Shown here: one piece after another, positions 8,586 to 16,825 of the stretch
Layout of the letters: each line of letters starts with the position of its first letter
Position numbering within the stretch: position 1 is the first letter of the stretch
Assembly: GCF_001509585.1 (NCBI RefSeq)
Contig: NZ_LNCI01000001.1
Span: 248,001-312,000, forward strand
Reading direction: 5' to 3'
DNA length: 64,000 bases
Source of the DNA: Tropicimonas marinistellae
GTDB lineage: Bacteria > Pseudomonadota > Alphaproteobacteria > Rhodobacterales > Rhodobacteraceae
Made by a program: the position numbers and the translations under genes
The notes under the pieces: model-generated
Databases searched by the model: none
Told to the model about the DNA's origin: nothing
Seen by the model: the letters and a program-made list of their open reading frames with translations, nothing else

Positions 8586-8957
8586 ATGCCCAGAGATAGC
8601 CAGAAGAAGCGCCGGCATACGTTTATCCACGGCTTCTTGGATGCTGTTTCCGATCCAGGCGTCAGGCTTCTGCTTGCGCTTACCGCCACCGTCGTTTTTG
8701 CCGGTGCGGTGGTGTATTCCTTTCTTGAAGGTTGGGGCGTTGTCGACTCGATTTATTTCGCAACCGTCACAATCGCCACTGTCGGGTATGGCGATCTGGC
8801 TCCCCAGACGTCGGCAGGCAGACTGTTCACCGTTGGATACATCGTCGTCGGGATCGGGCTTTTCGTCGCCTTGGCGAGCGCTCTTGCGAACCATCTTATC
8901 CGCAGGGCGCAGCGGGACCTTGGCTTGCCGGACACCGACGATGATACGCAGGGTTGA
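8586..8957 (+). CDS. Two-TM potassium channel subunit
   Basis: A 123-residue Ion_trans_2-type channel: TM1 at about residues 28-46, a pore helix and selectivity filter TIATVGYGDL (filter TVGYGD), then TM2 at about 81-104. It would tetramerise to form a K+ pore in the inner membrane. There is no cytoplasmic RCK/TrkA domain, so it is a minimal KcsA-like subunit. A strong GGGGGGAGGA ribosome site precedes the ATG. Confidence 0.88.
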   Translation: MPRDSQKKRRHTFIHGFLDAVSDPGVRLLLALTATVVFAGAVVYSFLEGWGVVDSIYFATVTIATVGYGDLAPQTSAGRLFTVGYIVVGIGLFVALASALANHLIRRAQRDLGLPDTDDDTQG

Positions 8958-9077
8958 CCGAGCTTGCGGTTGCCCGGTCGTATTGCCCAAATCTTGAGCA
9001 ACGGGCGTTTTTCTATTGCCGAAATCGCTTTGGAAGCCTTTTGTTGGCGCAGATAACCTATTGAATGGGCCGAATTG

Positions 9078-9101
9078 CCCCGCGTCAGTCCTGTCGCGGG
9101 G
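9078..9101 (+). promoter_or_regulatory. Inverted repeat in leader of the glycosylglycerate operon
   Basis: CCCCGCG (9078-9084) and CGCGGGG (9095-9101) form a perfect 7-bp repeat around 10 nt, in the 250-nt non-coding stretch between the K+ channel gene and the binding-protein gene. It could be a leader hairpin or an operator. No regulator gene is linked to this operon. Confidence 0.35.
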
Positions 9102-9132
9102 ATACATCGGTTCCCTTTGCCGATGCTGCCGG

Positions 9133-9161
9133 CTGGGAGTTCTTTCCTGGAAATCCCAGGA
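9133..9161 (+). promoter_or_regulatory. Two overlapping, mutually exclusive hairpins upstream of the binding-protein gene
   Basis: CTGGGA (9133-9138) can pair with TCCCAG (9154-9159), while TCCTGG (9145-9150) can pair with CCAGGA (9156-9161). The two pairings share bases and exclude each other. The site is 47 nt before the start codon. It may be an operator for an unlinked regulator or an RNA switch; this is inference only. Confidence 0.3.
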
Positions 9162-9207
9162 GGTTATCCGCCGGTCGAAGTCGCTTAAGATTGTCAGGGA
9201 GGAATAC

Positions 9208-10554
9208 ATGATCAGTAAATCAGCTCTTTTCGGTGGGACAGCCTGCGCGTTCGCGCTGTCTGCCCTTGCTGCTGAGGCCGATACGGTCCGTTTCTGGACC
9301 ACGGAGATTCAGCCAGCGCGTCTCGAGCGCCAACAGGAGATGGCAGCCCAGTTCACGGACGCGACCGGCATCGACGTGGAGGTGATCCCGGTTGAGGAGA
9401 ACGAGCTGGCCACCCGTGCGACCGCCGCCTTTGCGGCGGGCGACTTGCCGGACGTAATCTATCATCCGCTGTCATACGCCTTGCCGTGGGTGGAGGCCGG
9501 AATTCTCGACGCGGAGGCCGCGACCGAAGTGATAGAGGCGCTGGACTCGGCGACCTTCGCTGCGGGAACGCTGGAGATGGCGCGTACCGAAGACGGTTGG
9601 GCCAGCGTGCCTTCCGATGGCTGGACACAGATGATCGTCTACCGAAAGGACCTGTTCGACGGCGCTGGTCTCGAAGCCCCGACGACTTACGACGCCGTGC
9701 TCGCCGCCGTGGAGGCGCTGCACAACCCGCCCGAGATGTATGGTTTCGTCGCTGCCACGAAGGCAGATGACAATTTCATGAGCCAGGTTCTCGAGCATGT
9801 GTTCCTTGCCAACGGAGTCTCGCCAGTTGACGCGAACGGCTTTGCGCCGCTCGACGAGGCGAAGACCACCGAAGTACTGGATTTCTACAAGGCGATTGTG
9901 GAAGCGTCGCCGGCGGGGGAACTCTTCTGGAAGCAGTCGCGCGAGATTTATTTCGACGGCAAGGCTGCAATGATCATCTGGTCGCCGTTCATCCTGGACG
10001 AACTCGCAGGCCTTCGTGACAGCAACCCACCGACGATAAATGACGATCCGACCAGCACGGAACTGGCATCGTTGACCGGTATCGTGACGAACTTCTCCGG
10101 CCCGTCGAATTCGGACGGTGCGGCCTGGTCCAGCACCAACCTCTTCGGGATCACCGCGGATGCGGATACCGAAAGCGCCGTGGAATTCGTGAAATTCGCG
10201 ATGGACGAGGGGTATGCCCAGACACTTTCGATCGCGCCCGAAGGGAAGTTCCCGGTCCGCAAGGGCACGGCCGCGGACCCCAGCGAGTTCTCGAACGCGT
10301 GGGCACAGCTTCCGGTCGGCGTGGATCGCAAGGCGCCGCTGTCCGAACTTTACGCGCCGGAGATGATCGACGAGATCGTCGGTGGGCTCGACGTGGCACA
10401 GCGTTGGGGCGTAAAGGAAGGGCAACTCGGACTCGCCTCCAAGATCATCAACAGCCAGGCGATCAACCGCTACGTCCGCGAGTACATCGACGGGGAGCGG
10501 GATGCGGCCGAGACGATTGCCGCGATGAATGAGGAACTGGGCAAGATCCAGTGA
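9208..10554 (+). CDS. ABC importer solute-binding protein (family 1), proposed glycosylglycerate binding
   Basis: A 448-residue periplasmic binding protein of the MalE/SBP_bac_1 class. The signal peptide covers about residues 1-23, and the mature start DTVRFWTTE is typical. Later signatures include AAGDLPDVIYHP and the C-terminal DAAETIAAMNEEL helix. The start at 9208 follows a clean AGGGAGGA site; an extension to 9016 has no export signal. It opens a six-gene operon with two permeases, a GH63-type hydrolase, an ATPase and a glycerate kinase. That context, not its own sequence, suggests mannosyl- or glucosylglycerate as ligand. Confidence 0.9.
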   Translation: MISKSALFGGTACAFALSALAAEADTVRFWTTEIQPARLERQQEMAAQFTDATGIDVEVIPVEENELATRATAAFAAGDLPDVIYHPLSYALPWVEAGILDAEAATEVIEALDSATFAAGTLEMARTEDGWASVPSDGWTQMIVYRKDLFDGAGLEAPTTYDAVLAAVEALHNPPEMYGFVAATKADDNFMSQVLEHVFLANGVSPVDANGFAPLDEAKTTEVLDFYKAIVEASPAGELFWKQSREIYFDGKAAMIIWSPFILDELAGLRDSNPPTINDDPTSTELASLTGIVTNFSGPSNSDGAAWSSTNLFGITADADTESAVEFVKFAMDEGYAQTLSIAPEGKFPVRKGTAADPSEFSNAWAQLPVGVDRKAPLSELYAPEMIDEIVGGLDVAQRWGVKEGQLGLASKIINSQAINRYVREYIDGERDAAETIAAMNEELGKIQ

Positions 10555-10584
10555 CCAGTTGCGATCTGGCGAATGCACTTCATG

Positions 10585-10608
10585 TACCGGCGGTGCTCAC
10601 CGCCGGTA
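10585..10608 (+). promoter_or_regulatory. Intercistronic hairpin after the binding-protein gene
   Basis: TACCGGCGGT (10585-10594) and ACCGCCGGTA (10599-10608) form a perfect 10-bp stem with a GCTC loop, in the 70-nt gap between the binding protein and the first permease. No U-tract follows. It occupies the same place as the frcB-frcC hairpin and probably raises binding-protein mRNA relative to the permeases. Confidence 0.6.
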
Positions 10609-10624
10609 AGGTCCGGAATGTACG

Positions 10625-11872
10625 ATGACGTCCGCTGTCCCACCCAAGGGCACGGGGCCACTCGCCCGACGTGAGGCACGCCTCGCCTGGGGTTTGCTTC
10701 TGCCCACGATCTTCAGCGTGGCAATGGTGATCATTCTTCCGTTGCTGTCGATCTTCTGGATCTCCTTCAAGCCCATCGGCCTCGCGGACCTGCGCCCACC
10801 TGTACCAGTGGTGCGAGAGAGCCTGCGCGGTCGTCCCGCTGCGGCGGGGGATGTGGCCGAAGTCGAGTACAGGCTTCGCAATTCCAGCCAGGACGAGGTG
10901 ATATCCGGTGTCACCCTGTCGGACCATTGGCCGCCGGGCATATCCCTCGTCGGCGAGATGCCGGAAGGGTGCTCATTGAGCGGACAGGATTTCTTCTGCG
11001 ATTTCGGAGACATCGATCCGAAGTTCAACTCACGGTTCCGCATCGAGGTTGAGGTCGGGCAAGCATTCTTCGACTGGGGCGGCGATCCGGAGGAGAGCCT
11101 CCCCGTCGTGACCGGGACGGCTGACAATGTACTGACCAACGCCGAGTTCACCCTCGATAATTTCCGCCGCATCTTCGACGGCGCAGAGTTCTGGTCCGTT
11201 CTTGGCGTGACCCTCGCCTACACGATCTTCGGGACTATCGGCGCGCTAGTCGTCGGGCTCTTCGCCGCACTGCTGCTCAACCGGGAGTTTCGCGGGCAGG
11301 GGGTTCTTCGGGGGCTCTACCTCTTTCCCTACGTCGCGCCGGTTATCGCCGTGGCCTTTACCTGGGTGACGTTGTTTGACCCGACATCCGGATCGGCCAA
11401 CGAATTGTTGATCCGCATGGGGCTCACCGGAGCGGGTATCAACTTCTTCGGACAGAAGCCGCTGGCGCTTATCATGGTGATCCTGTTCGAAGTCTGGCGC
11501 TATTTCCCGCTGTCGTTCCTCTTCATTCTGGCACGCCTGCAATCGATCGACCACGATATGTATGAGGCGGCAGACATGGACGGCGCCTCGCCGTTCCAGA
11601 AATTCTGGTACCTCAGCCTGCCGATGCTACTCGGTATTCTCTCCGTCCTGTTCCTGCTCCGCTTCATCTGGACCTTCAACAAGTTCGACGACATTTTCCT
11701 GCTTACAGGTGGTAGCGCCGGGACGCGCACGCTGACGGTCAACGTCTACGAACAGGCGTTCGCCATCTCCAACATCGGCGCTGGTGCGGCTGTCGCCGTG
11801 TTGATTTTCGCAATTCTTCTCGTGTTCTCGTTCTTTTTCTTCAGATTCATCAGCCGGGAGGAAGGGTTGTGA
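10625..11872 (+). CDS. ABC importer permease (MalF type) with DUF11-like extracytoplasmic insert
   Basis: A 415-residue MalF/UgpA-type permease, over 100 residues longer than usual (about 290-310). TM1 spans about 21-48. Residues about 58-165 then form a hydrophilic insert before the core resumes at FTLDNFRRIF (175). The insert reads like a DUF11/CARDB beta-sandwich (VEYRLRNSSQDEV, TLSDHWPPGIS) with two cysteines (116, 125) able to form a disulfide. It occupies the position of the MalF P2 loop that contacts the binding protein, but resembles it in place rather than sequence. The EAA loop EAADMDGASPFQKFWYLSLP contacts the ATPase. Confidence 0.9.
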   Translation: MTSAVPPKGTGPLARREARLAWGLLLPTIFSVAMVIILPLLSIFWISFKPIGLADLRPPVPVVRESLRGRPAAAGDVAEVEYRLRNSSQDEVISGVTLSDHWPPGISLVGEMPEGCSLSGQDFFCDFGDIDPKFNSRFRIEVEVGQAFFDWGGDPEESLPVVTGTADNVLTNAEFTLDNFRRIFDGAEFWSVLGVTLAYTIFGTIGALVVGLFAALLLNREFRGQGVLRGLYLFPYVAPVIAVAFTWVTLFDPTSGSANELLIRMGLTGAGINFFGQKPLALIMVILFEVWRYFPLSFLFILARLQSIDHDMYEAADMDGASPFQKFWYLSLPMLLGILSVLFLLRFIWTFNKFDDIFLLTGGSAGTRTLTVNVYEQAFAISNIGAGAAVAVLIFAILLVFSFFFFRFISREEGL

Positions 11873-11924
11873 ACCGACGTGATCACCTCCGCGGCGAACG
11901 CTTGCGACATGCGGGAGCTCAGGC

Positions 11925-13139
11925 ATGAAGACATTGCGGAAGGGAGCGATCGTCGGTCCAGTCGTAGGCGCGCTTTGGCTGCTCATCGTCGCAACCGCCG
12001 TTGCCGTCGCGATGTCGTTTGCAACGGGGAATGCCTTCAGGCCGGGTCTCGCCGGTTCTATCCTTCTGGGGGTCACACTTGGCGGCGCCGCACTGACGAT
12101 TCGCAATGCGTGGCTGCTGATCGTCACGGGCGCAATCGCCGCCTTCATGATGACGGCAGCCGGCATTGGCGCGGTGCAGGTCGGCGACGGTGTCGATACC
12201 GTGCAGGTTGCGCTGGCATCGCTGGTCACTGGCATCGGTGCCGGCTGGCCGCTCTCCGTCATCCTGGCGCGGCAGCCCACGGGCGAGATGACCCGGCACG
12301 AGTTCGAGGAGGTCCTGCTCCGCTTCCTGACGGGTTTCGGCTATATTTTCTTCACCGCCATCGTGGTCATTCCCTTCTACGTCATGGTTATGACCTCACT
12401 GAAATCGCAACAGGCGCTACTGGCGAATCCGCTCGATTTCTCTGTTGATCTCTCGAAAGGCTGGGATCTCTTCCGCAGCTACCGTGAATTGTTCGAGGAT
12501 TTCCATTTTGGATCCTACCTCTGGACGTCCTTCTACGTCTCGGTGCTGACGGTGCTGATCACGCTGCTGTTCTCGGTGCCCGGTGCCTATGCGGTGGCGC
12601 GGCTGCGTTTTACCGGCCGGGCGGCCTTCTCACGCTCGATCCTGCTGATCTACATGGTGCCGATGATCGTCGTGGCGCTGCCGATCTACATTGTCTTCTC
12701 GGTCACCGGGCTGCGGAACTCGATCTTCGGGCTGGTGCTGATCTATCCCGTGACAACGATTCCGGTGTCTCTCTACATGCTTCAGGGCTATTTTCGCGGG
12801 TTGCCGTCGGAAGTGGAGGATGCCGGGTTGATGGATGGCCTTTCGCGGCTGCAGGTCATTTGGAAGATAACCTTGCCGCTCAGCCTGCCAGCGCTGGCAT
12901 CGGTATCGCTCTATGTGTTCATGATCGCCTGGAACGAATTCCTGCTGGCCTTCATGTTGCTGGACGACCCGTCGAAATTCACGCTCACGCGCGGCGTCGC
13001 GATGCTGAATTCGTCAGAGGTGCCGCGCCAGCACCTGATGGCGGGGGCGGTGATCGCCACTGTACCGATCATGGTGCTGTTCCTCGGTCTGGAGAAATTC
13101 ATGACGCGCGGTCTGACTGCCGGATCGGTGAAGGGCTAG
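11925..13139 (+). CDS. ABC importer permease (MalG type) with N-terminal membrane extension
   Basis: A 404-residue MalG/UgpE-type permease. The canonical core begins near residue 130 (RFLTGFGYIFFTAIVVIPFYVM) and carries the EAA-type loop EDAGLMDGLSRLQVIWKITL. Before it lie about 125 extra residues with four hydrophobic segments and glycine-rich turns, which typical 270-300-residue MalG proteins lack. A GGGAG box seven nucleotides upstream supports the ATG at 11925. It pairs with the preceding permease to form the translocation pore; the hydrolase gene starts 4 nt after its stop. Confidence 0.9.
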   Translation: MKTLRKGAIVGPVVGALWLLIVATAVAVAMSFATGNAFRPGLAGSILLGVTLGGAALTIRNAWLLIVTGAIAAFMMTAAGIGAVQVGDGVDTVQVALASLVTGIGAGWPLSVILARQPTGEMTRHEFEEVLLRFLTGFGYIFFTAIVVIPFYVMVMTSLKSQQALLANPLDFSVDLSKGWDLFRSYRELFEDFHFGSYLWTSFYVSVLTVLITLLFSVPGAYAVARLRFTGRAAFSRSILLIYMVPMIVVALPIYIVFSVTGLRNSIFGLVLIYPVTTIPVSLYMLQGYFRGLPSEVEDAGLMDGLSRLQVIWKITLPLSLPALASVSLYVFMIAWNEFLLAFMLLDDPSKFTLTRGVAMLNSSEVPRQHLMAGAVIATVPIMVLFLGLEKFMTRGLTAGSVKG

Positions 13140-13143
13140 CGAC

Positions 13144-14400
13144 GTGGGGAATGATGCGGATCAGGCGGCCCGAGAGGTCCTGCGCGACAACGATCGCGGT
13201 ACCTACACCGTGCCCACCGACAACCTCTATCCCTTTCAGTGGAACTGGGATTCCTGCTTCGCCGCCTGGGGGTTTTCGACCTTCGACGTGCCGCGTGCCT
13301 GGGTGGAAATCGAAACGCTACTGGCCAACCAATGGGAAAACGGGATGATGCCGCATATGGTCTTCCACGATACCGCACCCGGCTATTTCCCCGGGCCGGA
13401 GGTCTGGGGCACAGGCAGGACGCCACCGACTTCCGGCATCACCCAGCCACCGGTGGCGGCAACGCTTGCGCGGGCCGTGTACAAGGCCGATCCGGACTAC
13501 GGCCGGACACACATGGCGTCGGTATTCGGCATACTCCTCGGCTGGCACCGCTGGTTCATGACCGAGCGGGTGGAGCGCGGCATGGTTGCCGTTACGCACC
13601 CCTGGGAAACGGGGCGAGACAATGCGGTAGACTGGGATGCGGCGATGGGCACCGTCGATACCTCCGGCGTCGGTGAGTACAAGCGCCGCGACCTGCAGGA
13701 GGTGGCGGCCGACCAGCGGCCGAAGAAGGCGGAGTACGACAAGTATCTCGCCATGGTCTATTTCGGCCGCGAATGTGGGTGGGACGAGGCCGTCATTCGC
13801 GAAGCGGGTCCGTTTCGTGTGGCCGACGTTGGCATGACCTTCATCCTCTTGCGCGCTTGTCGGGACCTGTTAGCGATGGCGCGCGATTTGGGTGAGCCGG
13901 CCGAAGAAATCGCCGGTTGGATCGCCACGCTGGAAGCGGGCGCGCGCAACCATTGGAACCCCGATGGCGAGTACTTCGATTCCATCGACCTTCGGACCGG
14001 CGCCTTCGCCGGCGCGCTGACCAACGCGAGCTTTCTCTGCTGGTACGCAGGTATCGATGATGCGCGTATGTTGGGCCATTTGGAGCGGCAGGCCGCGGCC
14101 CTGACCTATCTCGTGCCTTCGCTCGATCCCGACCATCCAGAGTTCGATGCGCTACGCTACTGGCGCGGACCGGTCTGGGGGATCGTCAATACGCTGATCG
14201 GGCTGGGACTGGCGGAAACCGGGCATGACGAACTGGCGCGACGCGTCCGCAAGGATTCGCGCCGGCTTATAGAGGCCAGCGGCTTTTTCGAGTATTTCAG
14301 TCCTTTGGACGGAACACCGGCCGGGGGCGGACATTTTTCATGGACGGCCGCCGTTTGGCTGGCCTGGGCATCGCCTGCGGCGAATGAGAGGATCTTCTGA
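13144..14400 (+). CDS. GH63-type mannosylglycerate/glucosylglycerate hydrolase-like enzyme
   Basis: A 418-residue (alpha/alpha)6-barrel glycosidase with no signal peptide, hence cytoplasmic. It matches the MGH1-like branch of GH63, whose characterised members cleave mannosylglycerate or glucosylglycerate to sugar and D-glycerate. Visible family signatures are [13 protein letters not shown] (31-43), HPWETGRDN (152-160) with Asp159 as candidate acid, YWRGPVWG (339-346), and [10 protein letters not shown] (381-390) with Glu383 as candidate base, then [11 protein letters not shown]. The GTG start at 13144 follows the upstream permease stop closely, and the ATPase start overlaps its stop by one base (TGATG). 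A glycerate kinase two genes downstream fits release of glycerate. Confidence 0.82.
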   Translation: MGNDADQAAREVLRDNDRGTYTVPTDNLYPFQWNWDSCFAAWGFSTFDVPRAWVEIETLLANQWENGMMPHMVFHDTAPGYFPGPEVWGTGRTPPTSGITQPPVAATLARAVYKADPDYGRTHMASVFGILLGWHRWFMTERVERGMVAVTHPWETGRDNAVDWDAAMGTVDTSGVGEYKRRDLQEVAADQRPKKAEYDKYLAMVYFGRECGWDEAVIREAGPFRVADVGMTFILLRACRDLLAMARDLGEPAEEIAGWIATLEAGARNHWNPDGEYFDSIDLRTGAFAGALTNASFLCWYAGIDDARMLGHLERQAAALTYLVPSLDPDHPEFDALRYWRGPVWGIVNTLIGLGLAETGHDELARRVRKDSRRLIEASGFFEYFSPLDGTPAGGGHFSWTAAVWLAWASPAANERIF

Positions 14401-15452
14401 TGGGAGCGATCACGCTGGACGCCGTCGAGAAATGGTTCGGTGAGACACAGGTAATCAAGGGCGTGGACTTGCAGATCCCGGACGGCGAGTTCGTGATCTT
14501 CGTCGGCCCCTCAGGCTGCGGGAAATCAACGTTGTTGCGGATGATTGGCGGTCTGGAGGAAACCTCGCGCGGACGTATCCTGATCGACGAGGCGGATGTC
14601 ACCGCAGAGCCGCCGGCCAAGCGCGGGTTGACGATGGTTTTTCAATCTTATGCGCTCTACCCGCATATGTCGGTGGCCGACAACATGGGGTTCTCGCTCA
14701 AGACCTCTGGCGCTCCGAAGGCGGAGATCGAAACCAAGGTCGCGGAGGCCGCGCGGGTGCTGAAGCTCGAGCCCTATCTGGAACGCCGGCCCAAGGATCT
14801 CTCGGGTGGTCAGCGGCAGCGCGTGGCCATTGGCCGGTCGATCGTGCGTGATCCCACCGCCTTCCTCTTCGATGAGCCGTTGTCGAACCTTGACGCAGCG
14901 CTGCGGGTAGAGATGCGTTACGAGATCGCCAAGCTGCACCAAGCGCTTGGCACGACGATGATCTACGTCACCCATGACCAGGTGGAGGCGATGACGCTCG
15001 CCGACCGTATCGTCGTGCTGGAGGCCGGCAGGATCGCGCAGATAGGCACGCCAAAGGAACTCTACGAGCGTCCGGGCAATCTCTTTGTGGCGCAATTCAT
15101 CGGTTCGCCGAAGATGAATGTCCTGCCCTGCAGAACCGAGGCGGGCACCTACTACCTCGAAGGCGGTCGTGGTGGTGAGTACGGGTTTGGCACCCCTGCC
15201 GCGCATATAGGCGTTCGCCCCGAGCACATCACTGTGGGCGCATCCGGTGCGGGCGCCTGCGACGGCGTGGTAGACGTCGTCGAGTATCTGGGAGCAGATA
15301 CATACCTGATCGTGGATGCAGGTGCGCTCGGGCAGGTCACGGTACGGGTTTCGTCCGAAGACGGGCACCGGCCGGGTGATCAGGTTAGCCTGATCTTCGA
15401 TCCGAAGTGGCAGCTCTTCTTTTCCGCGGACGGGCTCGCGGTATCAGGCTGA
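14400..15452 (+). CDS. ABC importer ATP-binding protein, UgpC/MsmK/MalK type
   Basis: A 350-residue cytoplasmic ATPase of the carbohydrate-uptake class that powers the two permeases upstream. Walker A is GPSGCGKST (36-44), the signature LSGGQ 134-138, Walker B aspartate/glutamate 158-159 and the switch histidine 192. A C-terminal TOBE/OB regulatory domain (about 235-350, including IGVRPEHI) is present, as in MalK. It is placed after the hydrolase gene rather than next to the permeases. The one-base overlap with the hydrolase stop indicates coupled translation. Confidence 0.93.
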   Translation: MGAITLDAVEKWFGETQVIKGVDLQIPDGEFVIFVGPSGCGKSTLLRMIGGLEETSRGRILIDEADVTAEPPAKRGLTMVFQSYALYPHMSVADNMGFSLKTSGAPKAEIETKVAEAARVLKLEPYLERRPKDLSGGQRQRVAIGRSIVRDPTAFLFDEPLSNLDAALRVEMRYEIAKLHQALGTTMIYVTHDQVEAMTLADRIVVLEAGRIAQIGTPKELYERPGNLFVAQFIGSPKMNVLPCRTEAGTYYLEGGRGGEYGFGTPAAHIGVRPEHITVGASGAGACDGVVDVVEYLGADTYLIVDAGALGQVTVRVSSEDGHRPGDQVSLIFDPKWQLFFSADGLAVSG

Positions 15453-15477
15453 CCGACCAGACGAAAAGGCAAGGCGA

Positions 15478-16731
15478 ATGCACTGTTCTTCCCCCGAAAG
15501 CCTCTTGCGCGCGTTGTTCGATCGTGCGGTGGAAGTGGCCGACCCGATGGCTGTTCTTCGCGCAGAACTGCCTGACAAGCCCGCTGGGCGAGTCGTCATC
15601 GTCGGCGCAGGAAAGGCCTCAGCCCGCATGGCCGAGGCCGTGGAACGCAACTGGGGTCCTTGCGAGGGGCTCGTGATTACCCGCTACGGCTACGCCCGGC
15701 CTTGCGATGGTATCGAGATCGTCGAAGCGGCGCACCCGGTACCAGACGAGGCCGGTCTGGTCGCCACCGCGCGGATGCTGGCGTTGCTGGAGGACCTTGG
15801 GCCGGGAGATCTTGTGCTCGCGCTGATCTCAGGCGGTGCCTCGGCACTGCTGGTTCAGCCGGCCGGAGAGATCACATTGGCTGAGAAACAAGCGGTGAAC
15901 GCCGCGCTGCTGGCCTCCGGCGCGCCAATCGGCAAGATGAACATCGTCCGAAAGCACCTCAGCCGTGTGAAGGGCGGCCAGCTCGCGGCGGCTGCGCATC
16001 CTGCGCGCATGCTGGCTTTGATGATTTCCGATGTTCCCGGTGACGATCCGGCTTTCATCGGATCAGGGCCGACTGTCGGCGACGCCAGCACTCCCGACGA
16101 GGTGCGCGAGATCATCGACAGGTGGAAGGTGGAGGTGCCGCAATCGGTTCACGATGTTCTGGCGGCCCCGACAGGTGTGATCCCTCCCGGCGACACAAGG
16201 CTCTCCCGCGTGGAAAACCGCGTGGTCGCCGCCCCGTCACTGTCGCTCGCAGCGGCACGTGAGATGGCTGAAGCGGAGGGCTGCGAGGTCGTAGCACTCG
16301 GGGATGCCGTCGAAGGTGAAGCGCGAGATGTGGCGCAAAAGCACGCAGAGGCGGCACTCGCGGTTCGTTCTCAACGCCCAGTACTTCTGCTATCGGGCGG
16401 CGAGTTGACAGTTACCCGACGCGGCAGCGGTATTGGCGGGCCGAACGCGGAATATGCTCTTGCACTGGCGATCGCACTCGACGGCGCGCCGAACATTCAC
16501 GCGCTGGCCTGCGATACGGACGGGGTTGACGGTGCGGCCGAGGTTGCCGGGGCCATGATCGGCCCGGAGACCCTCCGGCTGGCTGCCGAGGCCGGCGTGG
16601 ATCCTGTCGCTGCGCTTTCAGGCAACGATGCGCACACTTTTTTCGAGGCGGTCTCCGGTCAGGTCGTCACCGGACCGACTCTGACCAATGTGAATGATTT
16701 CCGTGCCATCCTCGTATTGCCGCAAGCGTGA
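15478..16731 (+). CDS. Glycerate kinase type 2 (DUF4147/MOFRL family)
   Basis: A 417-residue GckA/TtuD-family protein. Such enzymes phosphorylate D-glycerate with ATP, usually to 2-phosphoglycerate; some homologues were historically called hydroxypyruvate reductase. The N-terminal DUF4147 domain (about 5-230) has VIVGAGKASARMAEAVE, LISGGASALL and KHLSRVKGG. The C-terminal MOFRL domain (about 300-410) has LLSGGELTV, GGPNAEYALALA and ACDTDGVDGAA. It lies 25 nt after the ATPase gene and closes the operon. In context it would capture glycerate released by the GH63 enzyme and feed it to lower glycolysis. Confidence 0.88.
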   Translation: MHCSSPESLLRALFDRAVEVADPMAVLRAELPDKPAGRVVIVGAGKASARMAEAVERNWGPCEGLVITRYGYARPCDGIEIVEAAHPVPDEAGLVATARMLALLEDLGPGDLVLALISGGASALLVQPAGEITLAEKQAVNAALLASGAPIGKMNIVRKHLSRVKGGQLAAAAHPARMLALMISDVPGDDPAFIGSGPTVGDASTPDEVREIIDRWKVEVPQSVHDVLAAPTGVIPPGDTRLSRVENRVVAAPSLSLAAAREMAEAEGCEVVALGDAVEGEARDVAQKHAEAALAVRSQRPVLLLSGGELTVTRRGSGIGGPNAEYALALAIALDGAPNIHALACDTDGVDGAAEVAGAMIGPETLRLAAEAGVDPVAALSGNDAHTFFEAVSGQVVTGPTLTNVNDFRAILVLPQA

Positions 16732-16825
16732 GTACCTCTGAGAGAAACCGACAAGTCGGCAACACTGTGAAGCTGCTGGCGCGGTTGCCTTGCCTGCCCC
16801 GGTATCGCTCCCTACATGGGGCCGC

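Noticed and set aside
8953-9015. Possible rho-independent terminator after the K+ channel gene
   Set aside because: A GCCCG/CGGGC pairing precedes GTTTTT, but the stem is only 5 bp with a long loop, too weak to list as a feature.
9472-10578. Minus-strand frame opposite the solute-binding protein gene
   Set aside because: Antisense to a complete exported binding protein, with no recognisable protein features.
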